DNA from: Hemileia vastatrix
Taxonomy: Eukaryota; Basidiomycota; Pucciniomycetes; Pucciniales; Zaghouaniaceae
NCBI GenBank assembly: GCA_030280995.1
Contig: JASXTE010000017.1
Location: forward strand, 14,994,498-15,058,497
Length of the DNA stretch: 64,000 nucleotides
Reading direction: 5' to 3'
Shown here: positions 11,111-23,600 of the stretch, piece by piece
How the letters are laid out: every line of letters starts with the position of its first letter
Numbering within the stretch: position 1 is the first letter of the stretch
Made by a program: the position numbers and the translations under genes
The notes under the pieces: model-generated
The model's database searches: none
Seen by the model: only the letters and a program-made list of their open reading frames with translations
What the model was told of the DNA's origin: nothing

Positions 11111-12640
11111 TCAAACTTCTTCACTTCTAGTGCCTTTAGGGTAAAATATCTTCACCTGATCAGCAGCCACTCTCTTCTCTAAGAATGCACCATCCAACTC
11201 TTCCAAAACATAAGAACCTCCAGACACCTGAGATCTGACTCTGTAAGGTCTGTTCCATCCGTATGCCAACATTTTCTCCCACTGACTCTCCAAACTTCTA
11301 TTATACACTAAAACCAAACAACCAGGATCCAAGGGATTCCTGAGTCTATGAGCCAGATTTTTGTCCCACTATATTACTGATTAATTTCTTATCTTCATCA
11401 TTCTAGAGTATGCCTTCTCCTGACATTCTTCTCTTCATTCCAACTGTTGCATCCTGGCACAGAGAAAATCTTCTGTTGAGCACACATCATCCAAATCAAT
11501 TTCAAGATAAGAGATGGATTCCAAATCCACAGGTAGATTAATTCATAAGGAGAATATCCAGTTGTCCTTTTCACAGTGACCCTATCAGCAAATAACACCA
11601 AGTGTAAATAACACCTCCATTTTTCAGCACTATCCCCACACATATTCACCAAGGCATTCTTGATAACTTGATGGCCTCTTTCAACCATGCCTTCAGCTTC
11701 AGGATAATAAGGTGTAGCCACCCTGACTTTACAACCAATACTTGCCACACCTTTTTTTAATTCAGCTCCAAACTGTGTCCCACCATCAAAAGTCACCAAC
11801 TTCATCAACCCATTCCTTCTTCAAAACCTCCGCCACATTTTTGGCAGTCAAATTAACCAGAGGCGCTGCCTCCACCCTACCAGACAAATCATCCCTTGCA
11901 ACAATAAAGTATTTATACCTGCCCTCTTTAATATGGAAAGCATCCAAACTGAATCTTCCAAACACAGTTGATTCACCAGTAGCATTGCCAACCTCTTTAG
12001 GCTTCAAGTGACTTCTTCCTTGACATTCTTCACAAGATTGAAACCAACCCTGCTCAGCCAAATTCATACCTGGCCACCAAAGTTTGTCTGCTACTCTTCT
12101 ATAAGTCTCCCCAAAGCCTCTATGACCAAGGTCTTCATGCAAAGACTTCAACATCAAATCTTGACCCTTCTTCTGAGTCACCACAACTTGAGGATTTGGA
12201 TGTCTCCTCCTCATCAGTCTTCTTCCTGACACATAGAGTACAGGACTTTTCTTCTTGATTGCCAGCCAAGTATCATCATCAAAAATATCTGGCCTCTCCA
12301 AGGCTAACAGATATTCAACCAAAATAAAATAAAACCCAGTCTGACCCCTGGTCTCATCTTCCAAATCCAAGAAAACAACATCTAAGGGTACAACCCTATC
12401 ATCAAAATCACCAGTGTGCACATGAGCAACACGGCCGGCCCATCCAGGACACCAATCCCTAAACTTTGGTAAACCCTTTTCCTTCCACTGCATCTTATGA
12501 GAATCCAGTTCACTAACAAAAACACCATTTTCCAAATTTGAGCCATCCCAAACAACAGTTCCATCTCTATCAACAAAAATATTCTGATCACCAGAATCAA
12601 GATCAAAACCATCCAGTTTAACCTCTTGGAAGAGGAGAAA
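11111..12640 (-). pseudogene. Element C integrase (broken, catalytic residues kept)
   Basis: The block 12535-11786 has LHEDLGHRG and CEEC (the HHCC zinc motif, complete), then SLDAFHI with the first catalytic Asp. The block 11808-11398 has TFDGGTQF (second Asp) and EGMVERGHQ (Glu). The C-terminal piece 11332-11111 (VLVYNRSLESQW, VLEELDGAFLEKRVAADQVK) matches the end of B integrase. Frameshifts near 11800 and 11400 and a short deletion break it. B has lost the Glu and one zinc Cys, so C is the better guide to the ancestral protein. Confidence 0.88.
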
Positions 12641-12715
12641 AAATTAATCCATTTTAGCCTCATGGGGGAGGTTACAAAGATCTTCCAGTTTAGCCTCATG
12701 GGGGAGCATAGAAAA
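12600..12715 (-). repeat. Hairpin modules in element C (3 copies, pol linker)
   Basis: On the minus strand there are three copies of stem-loop-tail: CCTC-TTCCAA-GAGG-TTAAACTGG (about 12635-12612), CCTC-CCCCAT-GAGG-CTAAAATGG (about 12675-12652) and GCTC-CCCCAT-GAGG-CTAAACTGG. The last two read LPHEAK in protein. They match the motif in B at 52680-52760 and the arrays described below. Confidence 0.7.
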
Positions 12716-14428
12716 ATTTTCAGCATCCTTTGTTCTGGCTCTAACAACTGGGACATCTTTGATAAACTCTTCTGGATCAGAATCTTCATCTGTGTGCGGT
12801 CTTCTTGACAAAAATTCTGGAATTGTGAAAGTTTTACCTGGCTTATGCACCAGGTCAAGAGAAAAATGTTGATTAAACACCACCCACCTAGTCATTGGAG
12901 CATTTGGAAGACTAGGTGTGTTGATCATTTGAACCAGAGATTTAGCGCCCACCTGCTGCTCAAAATGCTGCCCCCACAAAACAGTTTTTAGCATCTTCAA
13001 GGTTGATGCTACACCGCACAATTCCAAATTTGGCTGAGAGTACCTAGATTCCACCTCATTAGAAATCACAGACTCATACCTTACTGGCCTGAGCTTCCCA
13101 GCTCTATCTTCCTAAGACAAAACAGCACCAGCAGCAATATAACTTGAGTCCACCGTCAGATAAATTTTTCCAGCCTGCCTACAATAATTCAACTTATGAA
13201 GAATAATATCTTTACCTACCACCTTCTTCAACTTCTGCAAAGCCACTTCACACTCTTTATTCCATTCCAACTCTGCATCTTTTCTGGTAAACTTCCTTAA
13301 AAGGTGATTCCAACAAAGAAAAATCTTTAAAAAAGATCCTGACATACACACAAACTCCCAAAAATCATCTGACTTCAGTGGTATTTTTAGGCCTTGGTCA
13401 TGACTGAATTTTATTAACATTCTTCTTTGCCATAATTCTACCTTCTTCACATACCACATGACCCAGAATTTCCAGAGCCGGAACACAACAACAAAGCTTT
13501 GACCCAGAAATGGTCAAGCCAGCCTCTTCAATTCTAAAAAATACTCTCTCTATAGTAATTGCATATTCCCAAACACACCTCCTTATACCTGGGTTTTCTT
13601 TCAGCACTTCATTTCCATAATCAGTTGGGGGTCCTTTAATTCCACCATCATCAATAAAAATACAAGCATGAGTAGGCACCTCATACTGTAATATCCAAGT
13701 TATTTGTGCTTGATAAACTGCTACTGAGGCAACCTAGTGAGCTGAAATCTCCCCAGAGGAGTCTCAAATGTTGTGAGTGGCCGTGAATCAGTTCGAAGTT
13801 CCCTTTCATCTTAACCTCCCATAATATCACCCAAACCATGACACACCCTTCCAGAAAAGGCTTCCACAAAGTGTTCTGCACTTGGGGGCATCTCTGCATC
13901 CTAGTTAGTAACTCTATTCAGGGCTCTAAGATCATGTACCACCCTGAGCTTTCCATTCTGCTTTTAACACAGAAAACCGGACTTGAGTAACTAGAAGTTG
14001 ATTGTTCATACAATCCAGTCCTGACTCTTTCCCTAAAAATCTCCACAAATTCATCACAGATAGCAACAGGAATTGGAATAGGTTTGATTTGCCAAGGTTC
14101 ATGACAAACCACAGGAATCAGGTAAGGTACCTCATAAGAGTGTTTCAACACACCCCTTTCTTCTTCAACAAATGCCACTGCCTTCTCCCTCAGCCCAATA
14201 ATGTGCAACAGAAACTTCTTTTCCTTCTCTGACAAAAAACCATCAGGACCAAAAATTTACAACCTTCAACCTTTCAACCATCACCCTAGCAGTTTCCTCA
14301 AAATCAGGAGGATTCTTCACCAGAGGAGTACAGCACGGATCTCTTGACAACGGAGGTCTCTTCAACCGAGGATTCAAACCTACAGGCATAGGTTCATTGA
14401 CAGGCCTAATCTTCTGCGCCACCTTCAT
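12640..14428 (-). pseudogene. Element C reverse transcriptase - RNase H (broken)
   Basis: The blocks in order are: 14428-14243 (IRPVNEPMPVGLNP), 14235-13918 (EERGVLKHSYEVPYLIPVVCHEPW, TGLYEQSTSSYSSPVF), 13679-13398 (FIDDGGIKGPPTDY, the catalytic box, then SGSKLCCCVPALEILGHVV), 13486-13112 (thumb and RNase H start, TVDSSYIAAGAVLS) and 13069-12644 (RYSQPNLELCGV, DLVHKPGKTFTIPEFLSRRP). Several frameshifts and stops break it. The FIDDG form of YxDD is shared by B and D. Confidence 0.88.
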
Positions 14429-14699
14429 GTACTTTGCGGCTCTACTGTCAACTTGAGGGATCTTTAGGACTTATTCTACTCCAGGCCTGGAACAAAAACC
14501 AAGGGTTTCCCCATTGCTCACATGTGTGGCAAAGGTAATGTTTTTGAAAGGTTTAGAAGAAACCCTAGAGCTGCATAATTGGGAGGACTTACTTTTACTC
14601 CCCATTCTCACCACTCCAAAGATTTTCCGCAATCACACATCTTTATCTTCACTTCCATCTACCAAATCTTCAAAACTTGTTTAATCTTCAGAATCACAT

Positions 14700-14895
14700 C
14701 TTATAAAACTGTGCAGTTTATCCTAATGCAGGAGGCCCAAAACTAGATCTTGCTGATCTTCATTCTTCAAAAATTTGTGAAGTATAACCTCTTGCTGGAG
14801 GCCCAAAAATTGATCTTGCTGATCTTCTTCCTTCAAAATTTTTTTGCAGTTATACTCATGCTGGGGGCCCAAAAATTGATCTAAATAATCTCTAA
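14700..14895 (-). repeat. Hairpin-module array in element C between protease and RT (~78-bp period)
   Basis: Three units on the minus strand, each with (A/T)GGGCC(T/C)CC(A/T)GCA, a GAGG/TAGG/GAGT partner and a TATACT/ATAAACT-type tail, separated by AT-rich spacers reading KKILKEEDQQDQ-like peptide. The place in the element (between protease and RT) is the same as the 150-bp array in B and the two-unit array in D, but the spacer sequence and period differ. Confidence 0.65.
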
Positions 14896-14932
14896 AAAAA
14901 TATTTCTTGTCTTCTTTCTTAATTATCTTCAA

Positions 14933-15511
14933 ATTTTTTCTTTTTTTTCTTCAGTAATCTTGAATTTTTTTTTTCTTTCCTTGGGTTTTCTTCTTGTCTA
15001 CAAAAATAACCTGGGGTTTCCCCAATGCTCTTGGATGTGGTCAAGGTAATGTTTTTGAAAGGTGTACAAGAAACCCTTCTGGTGCATAATTGGGTGGACT
15101 TACTTTTAGACCCCAATCTCACCACTCTACAGCTTTTCCGCATATCTTTCAATAAAGATATATAACCCATCTTCCTTTTTGAGCTTGAATTAGAATTAAT
15201 TGAAAATATTGAGAGAGAACAGAGACTCAATAAAAAAATTGAAGAATACTTGCAGAGAAGAGAAACATTAAAAGGAGAAAAATGAAAATCCACTTGGTAT
15301 ATCTACAAGGAATCTGACCTACTACAAAGTGGGATTTCCTCATATTGGGGAGAGGTTGTAGCAATTGGGCAATCAGCCCTCATTACTCTAAATAAGACTG
15401 ACTCTCACTAGAGCCTGAGCCACACTCCAAAAAAACAGATGTGGCACCCACTTCCTTTCTTCTCCTGCAACAATCCATGCATTGACACATGAACAACAAA
15501 CCAGGCCTGGT
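14933..15511 (-). other. Protease-RT spacer of element C
   Basis: About 580 bp with no usable frame. Parts match the same interval of D by eye (AAGGTAATGTTTTTGAAAGG-like text, and the (C/T)GTGCA(T/C)AATTG(G/C)G segment). It belongs to pol/linker sequence that is frame-broken in both copies. The segment at 15000-15110 is a diverged duplicate of 14505-14610. Confidence 0.45.
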
Positions 15512-15862
15512 CTACCAAAGATCATCTCCAAGAGATGACAACCTCATGTGATGTCTTCTTTTGTCTTCACCAGTCAACTCCAAACTGATTCCCATGTCAA
15601 ATTGGTAACCAATTCTTGCTTGAAAATCCATCAAGAATGGCCCACCCATCACAGCTTTTCCATTACCTTTAGCAATGTAAAAATGAACCTTTCTAGAGCA
15701 TCCACCAATATCCAACTTCACAAATTTAGAGGTTCCCATCAAATCAGTGATATGGCCACCTATGCCTGTCAAATTCCCACCAATACCAGTTTTGATGGGG
15801 AGGCCTAAACTAGTAGCCTCAAACAAGGAAATCAAGTTGATCTGAGAACCTGAATCCACCAA
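15512..15862 (-). pseudogene. Element C retropepsin domain
   Basis: Open over 116 codons. The active site reads LVDSGSQINLI at the start, followed by GIGGNLTGIGGH and GNGKAVMGGPFLMDF, an aspartic protease fold with DSG intact. It is the only one of the three FIDDGG copies with an undamaged protease: D has YSG and B has a stop six codons after DSG. It is joined upstream to gag in a broken reading frame. Confidence 0.85.
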
Positions 15863-15882
15863 TGCCCTAGCCTCCCTGCCAT

Positions 15883-17670
15883 TCAGAGTGACATTGACAT
15901 ATACCAGAGGAGCAAAAAATGAGTTTCCAACCCCTCACCAACCTTTTTAGCAGAATCACATATGTATTCTACCTCCCCAGTAGAAACCCTTCTTCTGGTC
16001 AAAAACTTCTTTTCTCTATCAGAAAACCCAGGGCTGATAGCACACAATTCCCCATAAGTGAGGGAAATCTGACCCTGGTTCATCCTTTCCACAACAGAGT
16101 CCATAAAATTAGATTGGCCAGAAACTACTGACCTCTCCAAGTGAGCCCTTGGCTTCACTACCTTGGTCCTAGAATTTTCCTGAGGAACAGAACCACCAAC
16201 AGATTTTCCATCAACAGGAATCAAACCAGATCTCTCACCAGAACCTCTAACTCTGGCAGGCCTTGGAAATAAAGCCAAAGGGAAATCCTCCTCAGATTCA
16301 GAGTCCACATCCATAAGAATTGGCTTGCCATTCATGTCCAATGCACCAAAGCTAGGGGGGCCCATATTAGAAATCCCCTTCTTCATCTTGTATAGCTCTT
16401 CTCTGCTGTAATTTCTCCTAGTTGCACTCAGCTTAGGATATACCTTAGACGCCTTAGGATTTTGTTGGGCCTGAGAGCTGCTCTTGTGCCTTCCCACCTT
16501 TCCTGCTTTAACATCATAGACACCAGCCAAACATTCACCACTTGACTGTCCACCACAAGAATATAATTCCAACCCACCAAAGGGAGTATAAAAAGAGACT
16601 TTATTAACATCCTTCCCTTATCCCTTGACATCATCATCTTCAATTCCAGAAGACTTCCCTTAATCAGGAATCACCTCAAACCTTGGCCTCCTCTGATTAA
16701 AACTGGCCCTTCTCCAGACCAAATTAACAGGAGCCTGCCCCTCACTGGACTTCACAAATGAACCGTCAAGGAACTTGAACACCCTGCAATTAAACTCCAC
16801 CTTTCCTTCTGAGACATCTCTTTTCAGAGCCCAACAATCATTGGACTTGTGCCGCCTCCTACTGCAATAAGAGTAGACCCAAGGGTCACTCCTATCAGAC
16901 TGCTTGTCAAAATCTCTAGGATGAGAAGGAGCCTCACTGGCCTTCTTAGCCTCCTGAACAAAAATATGTAGCTGTTATTTCAGATCCGCCAACAGCTCCA
17001 CCACTGGGTCCCTCTCCTGTTTGGGAACCTTCACCATATTCTTCTCCTCCTTCTTTACTCTACTCTACTCTTCAGCCAAAGCCTCACTGAATTTGCTGAC
17101 ATATTTGGCACACCCCTCATGATAGGTTACCACAGCCAATAACTTCAAATGGGCCTCCACTGACTCCTCCACCTTGTCCAAGGCAGGAAACTTCTGGTCC
17201 CCATTAGAAAGAGTCTTCATCAAGTCCTTCCTTGACAGCTCCTTCAACACATCCATCCTGACATCTCTTACCAGGGCAGACCAAAAAAAATCCTTGGCAG
17301 CATTTTCATGTGCCAGATCCTCCACTTCCACCAAGTATTTCACCACAAGATTAAACTGTAGCATAAACTTCCGGTAACTGTGAAAGTTACCAACACCACA
17401 AAAAGACTTCCATTCAAAGACAACCTTATTCAGATCCACCATAGTGAACCTGAAACCCCATCTATCTACCATCTCCCTACACAGTAACTTCCAGTCCCTC
17501 TTCTTGTAGCCAGACATGGCCACAACCTCCTTATCCACTGCCCTATCAACAATGAAGAAAATAATCTGCTTCACCATGTCCAGGTAAGAAGCACCATTGA
17601 CACCAGAAGCAGTTTCATACTTCTCCAGAAACCACTTCACATCTTCACCATTAAACTTGGTACCATCTCA
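15883..17670 (-). pseudogene. Element C gag (capsid, zinc knuckle, linker), broken
   Basis: The capsid-like block 17640-17065 aligns throughout with B (VDRWGFRFTMVDLNKVV, HENAAKDFFWSALVRDVRMDVLKELSRKDLMK). The knuckle at about 16880-16840 reads VYSYCSRRRHKSNDCWA: the first Cys is Tyr. The block 16572-15883 holds the Ser/Gly-rich linker with GGLELYSCGGQSSGECLAGVYDV and ends just before the protease. Stops near 17064 and 16640 interrupt it. The start codon region is missing. Confidence 0.82.
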
Positions 17671-17690
17671 AGAAGAAATAATTATCTCAT

Positions 17691-18028
17691 ATAAGGTCCT
17701 GGAGAGAAAATTCCTTATTTCATACTATTTTAATAAAATATCTTGAAAAAATAATTTCTAAAGGTATGAAGTTACCCCAAAAAGTCTTTTATGGTTAAAA
17801 TTAAATCTGTTACAAATGTTGTTATTTGTAAAATTTAATATTTAATAATTTAAAGCACTTTTTTGGAATCATTTCTCTAAGAATTTTGAAAAATCTTTAT
17901 TATAAACTTCATGAGGGTTCCAGATGAATGAGAGGCATATTATGCTTATTTATTTAATCTTAACTGATATAAACATGTGAGATGTTTTTTTGGTGAATAA
18001 ATAGATTAGTCTCGAAATTCTCTCTTCA
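17691..18028. other. AT-rich interval at the truncated head of element C
   Basis: About 340 bp, strongly AT-rich, no recognisable gene or repeat. Homology to the gag 5' end is lost near 17690. Confidence 0.4.
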
Positions 18029-19207
18029 TCAGGCCATTTTATAAGAACAATTTATATGATCAATTTTATAAATAAAATGTTTCCAATCTAATGAAGAATC
18101 ACTCTCAAAGTTAGGGTAATGTTCAAAATTTTTACTTATATTTTTTGAGATATTTTGAGCAAAATTATTCTTTTTAAATTGAATCTGAAAAATGATCAAA
18201 ATGTGAGAAATATTTATATTATGAATTGAATATCTCAATTTTTTCAATTCTAATTCCTGTGAAACAGTCTCAATAAATTATCTAAAGAAAAATTTTCATT
18301 CACAAGTGGGAATAAAGAATTTAATTACTGAGAGTCTGATATTTTAAATCAAATAAATTGATTAAAATATTCATATCACTCATCTTAAAATATGAAGATT
18401 TTTTTTTTTCAAAAACATAATAAATTTCAGGATTTATGACTCATTCATTGCTTTAAAAGCAAGATATTATTCAGACAATTATCTAAAAAAAATAATATTC
18501 AATTGAATCAACTATTTAATTTGGATTTATTTACATTGAAGTTTTATATTCAGTCACCAGTGGTAATTACAATACTTGTGGAGTCAGAGACAAGTTTATA
18601 TATAAAAAGATCTTATCAAATAATTCTAGTATCATGGCTTTAAGGAACATGAAATTTACTTACTTTTTCTCTTGCCTCCTTTTTCAGGATTTTCAGGTTG
18701 ATTTCCAACTTGAGGAAAATTTAAATTTTGAAATTGATATAATTTGGTGATCAGACACTAACACCTCCATATGCAACCTTCAATATTTTCTTGAGGTTTG
18801 AAAAGGCTTTGAGCATGTCTACATTGATGGAGCTGATTGTGAGGTATGAAAATTTTCTGATTTAGAACCTGAAAATTGAATAAGATTTCTTGAATCTTTT
18901 CTTCCAGAAGTTCTACCTTAACATTATATCTTAATTTTTCTTCATTCAATGCCAGTCATTGAGCTGATAGATCTGTGATTTTTTGACTTAAATGAGTATT
19001 TTCCATTATCAAGTCAGCTGAAAGTTTATCATGACTGTTGTTGGGATCCAATTTAATTTCTATATCTATATTTATTTCCTGCTGGTCTAATATATTAAAA
19101 AGCAGAATATAAAGTATTCAATACTGAGAGGAACTTACTGATTGTTCATCATAATTATTAATTTTCAGCTTCTCAGTGGCAGTAATGTTACCAATATTTG
19201 CAGACAT
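18029..19207 (-). pseudogene. Intron-containing coiled-coil gene, function unknown, decayed
   Basis: On the minus strand an ATG at 19207 starts MSANIGNITATEKLKINNYDEQS, followed by a GTAAGT donor. Using the acceptor ...GACCAG, exon 2 reads on in phase as an acidic, heptad-like chain (IMENTHLSQKITDLSAQ, stop, LALNEEKLRYNVKVELLEEKIQEIL). One TGA interrupts it. A further exon-like stretch (PQVGNQPENPEKGG) ends at another GTAAGT near 18655. The last open block, 18247-18029, ends FIYKIDHINCSYKMA. I do not recognise the family. It could be a host gene or cargo of an unrecognised element. The exon structure is tentative. Confidence 0.4.
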
Positions 19208-20052
19208 TGTGCCTGAAAAATTTAAATAAACAAAATTTAAAATCAGTTTATGTCAAAAACTTATTATTAATAAAATCAAAAAACTGTTAATTTCTATATG
19301 CCAATTAATCTTAAAAAAACTAAACAACAAGCTAGGAAATTTTATATTTATTATGATTATTATTTTATATTTTACCAAAATAAAAAATTCATTATTATAT
19401 AATAATTATTTATTTTCAAACAATAATTAATAGAATAATTCATCATTATCAGTAATATGTATAAAAAATAATGAAATAAAATTGAGTTATTGATTATTCA
19501 TATAATTTAAATAATAAAAATTCATATTAATTTTATAATCATCATTAATTCTTAACACAATAATTATTAAAATAAAAAATTATTTGGAATTATTATTTAT
19601 ATTTTATAAAAAAATAATCAAATAAAATTTATTAAGGTGACTAAATACAAAAAGTATTATTATGGTCTACCAAAAAAATACTATCAAATTAATGGAAAAA
19701 TCGGGACTAAGCAGAAAATTCTAAAATTGTCAACCAATAATACCAATTATAAATGACAAAATCAAATTAATAACTCAATTATTTTAAGTTAAAACAAGTA
19801 CTTATTCTAACAAAATTACTAATTTTTAGAATATAACATTAATAATTTAATTAATAAAATTTTTTAAAGTGTTTAATACTTTGATGACACAATTATGAGT
19901 TTAAAAAGCGCCCAATATTTTGTTTTAATAAGATATGAAAGGTTTTATTTTAGACATAAATTTAATTAATTAATTTAATTACATTATAAGTCAATTGTAC
20001 ACTTATAATTAAAATATATGTTTATAATTAATAAATACACCAGGGAAAATAT
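19208..20052. other. AT-rich intergenic DNA
   Basis: About 840 bp, extremely AT-rich, with no open frame, structured repeat or RNA gene that I can support. Confidence 0.5.
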
Positions 20053-20069
20053 GGGGGTGAACTGCTAGC
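20053..20069 (+). repeat. Left 17-bp terminal inverted repeat
   Basis: GGGGGTGAACTGCTAGC. A perfect inverted match to 35151-35167. The inner part is palindromic around GCTAGC. Confidence 0.8.
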
Positions 20070-20640
20070 AATCCGCTTTCTTTGAACTCCAGAGTGTCTC
20101 TTATTATTCCAGGGTTATTCTCACTTTATAAAAATATACAAAATTGTATTGGAAGTACATTTTTTCTCAGATTGATTATAGACAGAATATCAACTGATTC
20201 AAAATTATGCACAAGTTGATCCTCCAGAACTTGATTTCGGTCCTCTGTTGAGCAAAAATTGAGCTCAAATTGATCTAACCTAAGCTTATGCATATATAAT
20301 AATTCAGGATACTCGCTCTATTAAATTTGATAATAAAATAAAATATTGATGAATTTATATAAAAAATAATTATTATGTAAGATATTAAATTATAAATTTA
20401 GGCATCATAGGAGGGCACTTAATAGAACTTAATTATACTATGTGACACCTTAATACTGTATCACACAGTTTGAAACATTTAAAACAAAATGTTTCATGAT
20501 GGGCAATGAAATTGCTTGGACAGACACTTTCAAAATTAATACTGACCATATTACACAAGTATGAAACCTTGGCATCTATCCAATAAAAGATTTTCCTTCT
20601 GATAAATGGATTTTTCTCAGTTACTCCCTGCTAAAAAGTG
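20070..20640. other. Left subterminal region
   Basis: About 570 bp between the inverted repeat and the satellite. No open frame. Short GAACTCC, GAACTTGA and TTGAGCTC-like words recur, loosely like those in the small MITE. Confidence 0.35.
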
Positions 20641-23600
20641 TCCTTGTGAGGTTTGTCTGACCTTCAGGAGGATAATTTGGCCACATCAAACTACTTCTAT
20701 TTCCATTATTGACCAAAACATCATCCTCATTTCAATCTAAAGAGTTGATCTCCTCTGACTGTGGCTGATCAAAGGGGTCCACCACAAGTTTAGCCAAAAT
20801 TTTGGTGAACACTTTTTTGATGGATAGTGACTAACTGGTACATTCCAAAATTGTCCACCTGAAGTTAGGCTAAACTTCAGGAGGGTAAATTTATTATGAA
20901 TAACAAATTAACTGAAGAATACTTTTGCCCTAGCTACTCTGCATCATTAAAATTTCCAACTGAGGTTTAGCCATAATTCAGGTAGACACTTTTGGAAAGG
21001 CACAGTCTGATGGGTTTAATATCTATATATGGCAATAAGTATGAGTTTTTTATCAACATGGAACTAAAATTAATTTAATATGGCCAAATTGTCCATCTGA
21101 TGTTTGGCCAAAAAACAGGTGTAAATTTTTATGATTACTAGATGAAATGAAGAAAACTTGCAATTACTTTCCATCATAAAATTTTCAAACATAAGTTTAT
21201 AAAAAATTGTGGTGAAACTTTTGCCAGATCCAGTCATATGGGATTAACTCTCTATATGACAATGAGAATCAACTTTTAGTCAATCATGGCATTAGAAGTA
21301 ATTTGATATGGACAAATTTCCACCTGATTTTTGGCCAAAAATAAGTTGGAAATGTTTATGAGGAATACTAGATTAACTAAAGAAGACTTGCACCCTACTA
21401 CTGTCCATAATAAAAGTGTCCACCAGAAGAATTCTCAAACTTGTGGTTGACACCTTTGGCCTGGTCCGGCCATATGGGATCAATTCTGCATATGGAAATG
21501 AGGATGTAATTTGGTCAATCATGGTACTAGAAGTAATTTGATATAGACAAAGTGTCCAACTAAATATTGGAAAATATTCAGTTGAAAACTTCATTTAGAT
21601 TTTAAAAAAATCAAATTAAGTACAATTTTATTCCTCATGGTGCCCATTTTATCCAACACCTTTTCTGAGCCTTGAAAGTAGGCATTTAGCTTGAATTTTT
21701 AATTTCATATAAAATCCCTTTTATTCAACCTAATTCTTTTTATCCCTTTTTTTTCTTTTAGATATCCATTAATTTTCTGTAAAACAAATCATTTTCATAA
21801 TTTTTTACCTTTATTTAATAAAATTATAAAAGGTTTAACATCACCCTGTAAGCATTTGGCACATGTTTTTTTGCTATACTAATAAAAATAATAATATACT
21901 GGTGACAAAAAATTGATCAAATTATAAAATATTAATAAAACAGAAAGATCAAATACCAGTGGATATGTTTTAAAAAAATACCAGTTGCACTGAAGAAGAC
22001 CTGCGCCCTAGATACTCACCATCAAATAAGTGTCCAGCACAAGTTCCGCCAAACTTGTGCTGGACACTTTTGGTCAGGTGCAGTCATATGAGATCAAATC
22101 TCTCTATGGCAGTGAAAAAAATTATTTGATAAAAACTTCACTAGAAGTAGTATTATATAGCCAAATTTTCTACCTAGAGTTCATCCAAACCACAGGTACA
22201 CAATTTTTAATCTTTAAAAAAAAGTAAATTTAGTACAATTTATCCCTGATTGTTATCATTTGCTTCAACATCTCTACTGGCCTTTGATAGTAGGAATAAT
22301 ACATGGATTTCATTTTTCATATTTGATCACTTTAACTTAATTTTTTATTCCTCATATTGCTTTTGGATATCCATTAATAATTTTGAAAATAAATTAGTTT
22401 AATATTTTTATACATTTATTTAATAATATTATAAAAGTTGTAACATCACTCAGTATGCATTTGGCACACAATTTTTTGCTATACTTATATAATTAATAAT
22501 ATAATTAAGACAAAAAATTAATCAAACAATTTGTATGAGTGAGGCACAAAGATAAAATACCAGTAGTCATGGTTGTAAGAAATACTAGATGAACTGAAGA
22601 AAAATTCTACCCTAGCTGCTCTCCATCATAAAAGTGTCCAGCAAAAGTTCGGCCGACCTTGTGCTGGACACTTATGGTCAGGTGCAGTCAGATGGGAGCA
22701 ATTCTCTCTATGGAAATGAAGATAAATTTTTGATAAAAAATTACACTAGAAGTAGTTTGATATGGCAAAATTGTCATGCTGAAGTTTTGGTAAATCTCAA
22801 GTGGATTTTTATTTAATTTTTACAAAAAACAAAATTTAGTGCAAGATTAGCCCTGATTGTGCTAATTTGATTCAACATCTCTTTTTTCTGTTTATGGCAG
22901 GAATTTAACTTGTATTTTAATTTTCATCTTTGATTTCTTTTCTTTTCTTTTATTCCTCTCATATTGCTTTTGGATAGAAGTTTATTTTTTGTAAAATAAA
23001 TCATTTTCATATTTTTTTACCTTTATTTAATAATATTATAAAAGGTGTAACATCACACAGTATTCATTTGGCACAAAGGTTTTTGCTATACTGATAATAT
23101 TAATAATATAATGGTGACAAAAAAATAATAAATTGATAAATGTGAGTGAGGCACAAAGATTTAATAACAGTGGACATGTTTGTAAGAAATTCCAGATGAT
23201 TTGAAATGACTTGCACCCTGGCTACTCTCCATGATAAAAGTGTCCAGCACAAGTTTGGCCAAAATTGTGCTGGAACCTTTTGGTTGCATGCCATCAGATG
23301 AAATAAATTCTCTTTATGGAAATGAGACTGAATAATCACTCCATCATTGCACTGAAAGTAGTTTTATATGGACAAATTGTCCCCAGGAATTTTGTCCAAA
23401 CCTAAGGTAGACAATTTTTTACTTTGGTTAAAAGTAAATTTGATCCATGTTAATCTATGATGGTGCTGATTTTTTCTAAAGCCTCTACTGGCTCATGATA
23501 GCATAAATTATACTTAATATCTTTATTTCATGTTTGATTTCTTTAATTTTAATTTTATCCTTTTATTTATCCTTTAGCTTTTAAATATCAATTTTATTTT

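Larger units (their letters stand above)
7359..17690 (-). mobile_element. Ty3/Gypsy element C (FIDDGG lineage), 5'-truncated, interrupted by A1
   Basis: Reading leftwards from 17690: gag, zinc knuckle, retropepsin, hairpin-module array, RT, RNase H, integrase, a 3' noncoding block, a huge microsatellite, then a gene on the opposite strand cut by A1. Element B (45847-60596) has the same order. Homology to B stops near 17690, just inside the gag start, so the 5' LTR and primer site are missing. The 3' LTR would lie beyond A1/A1', outside the window. Confidence 0.85.
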
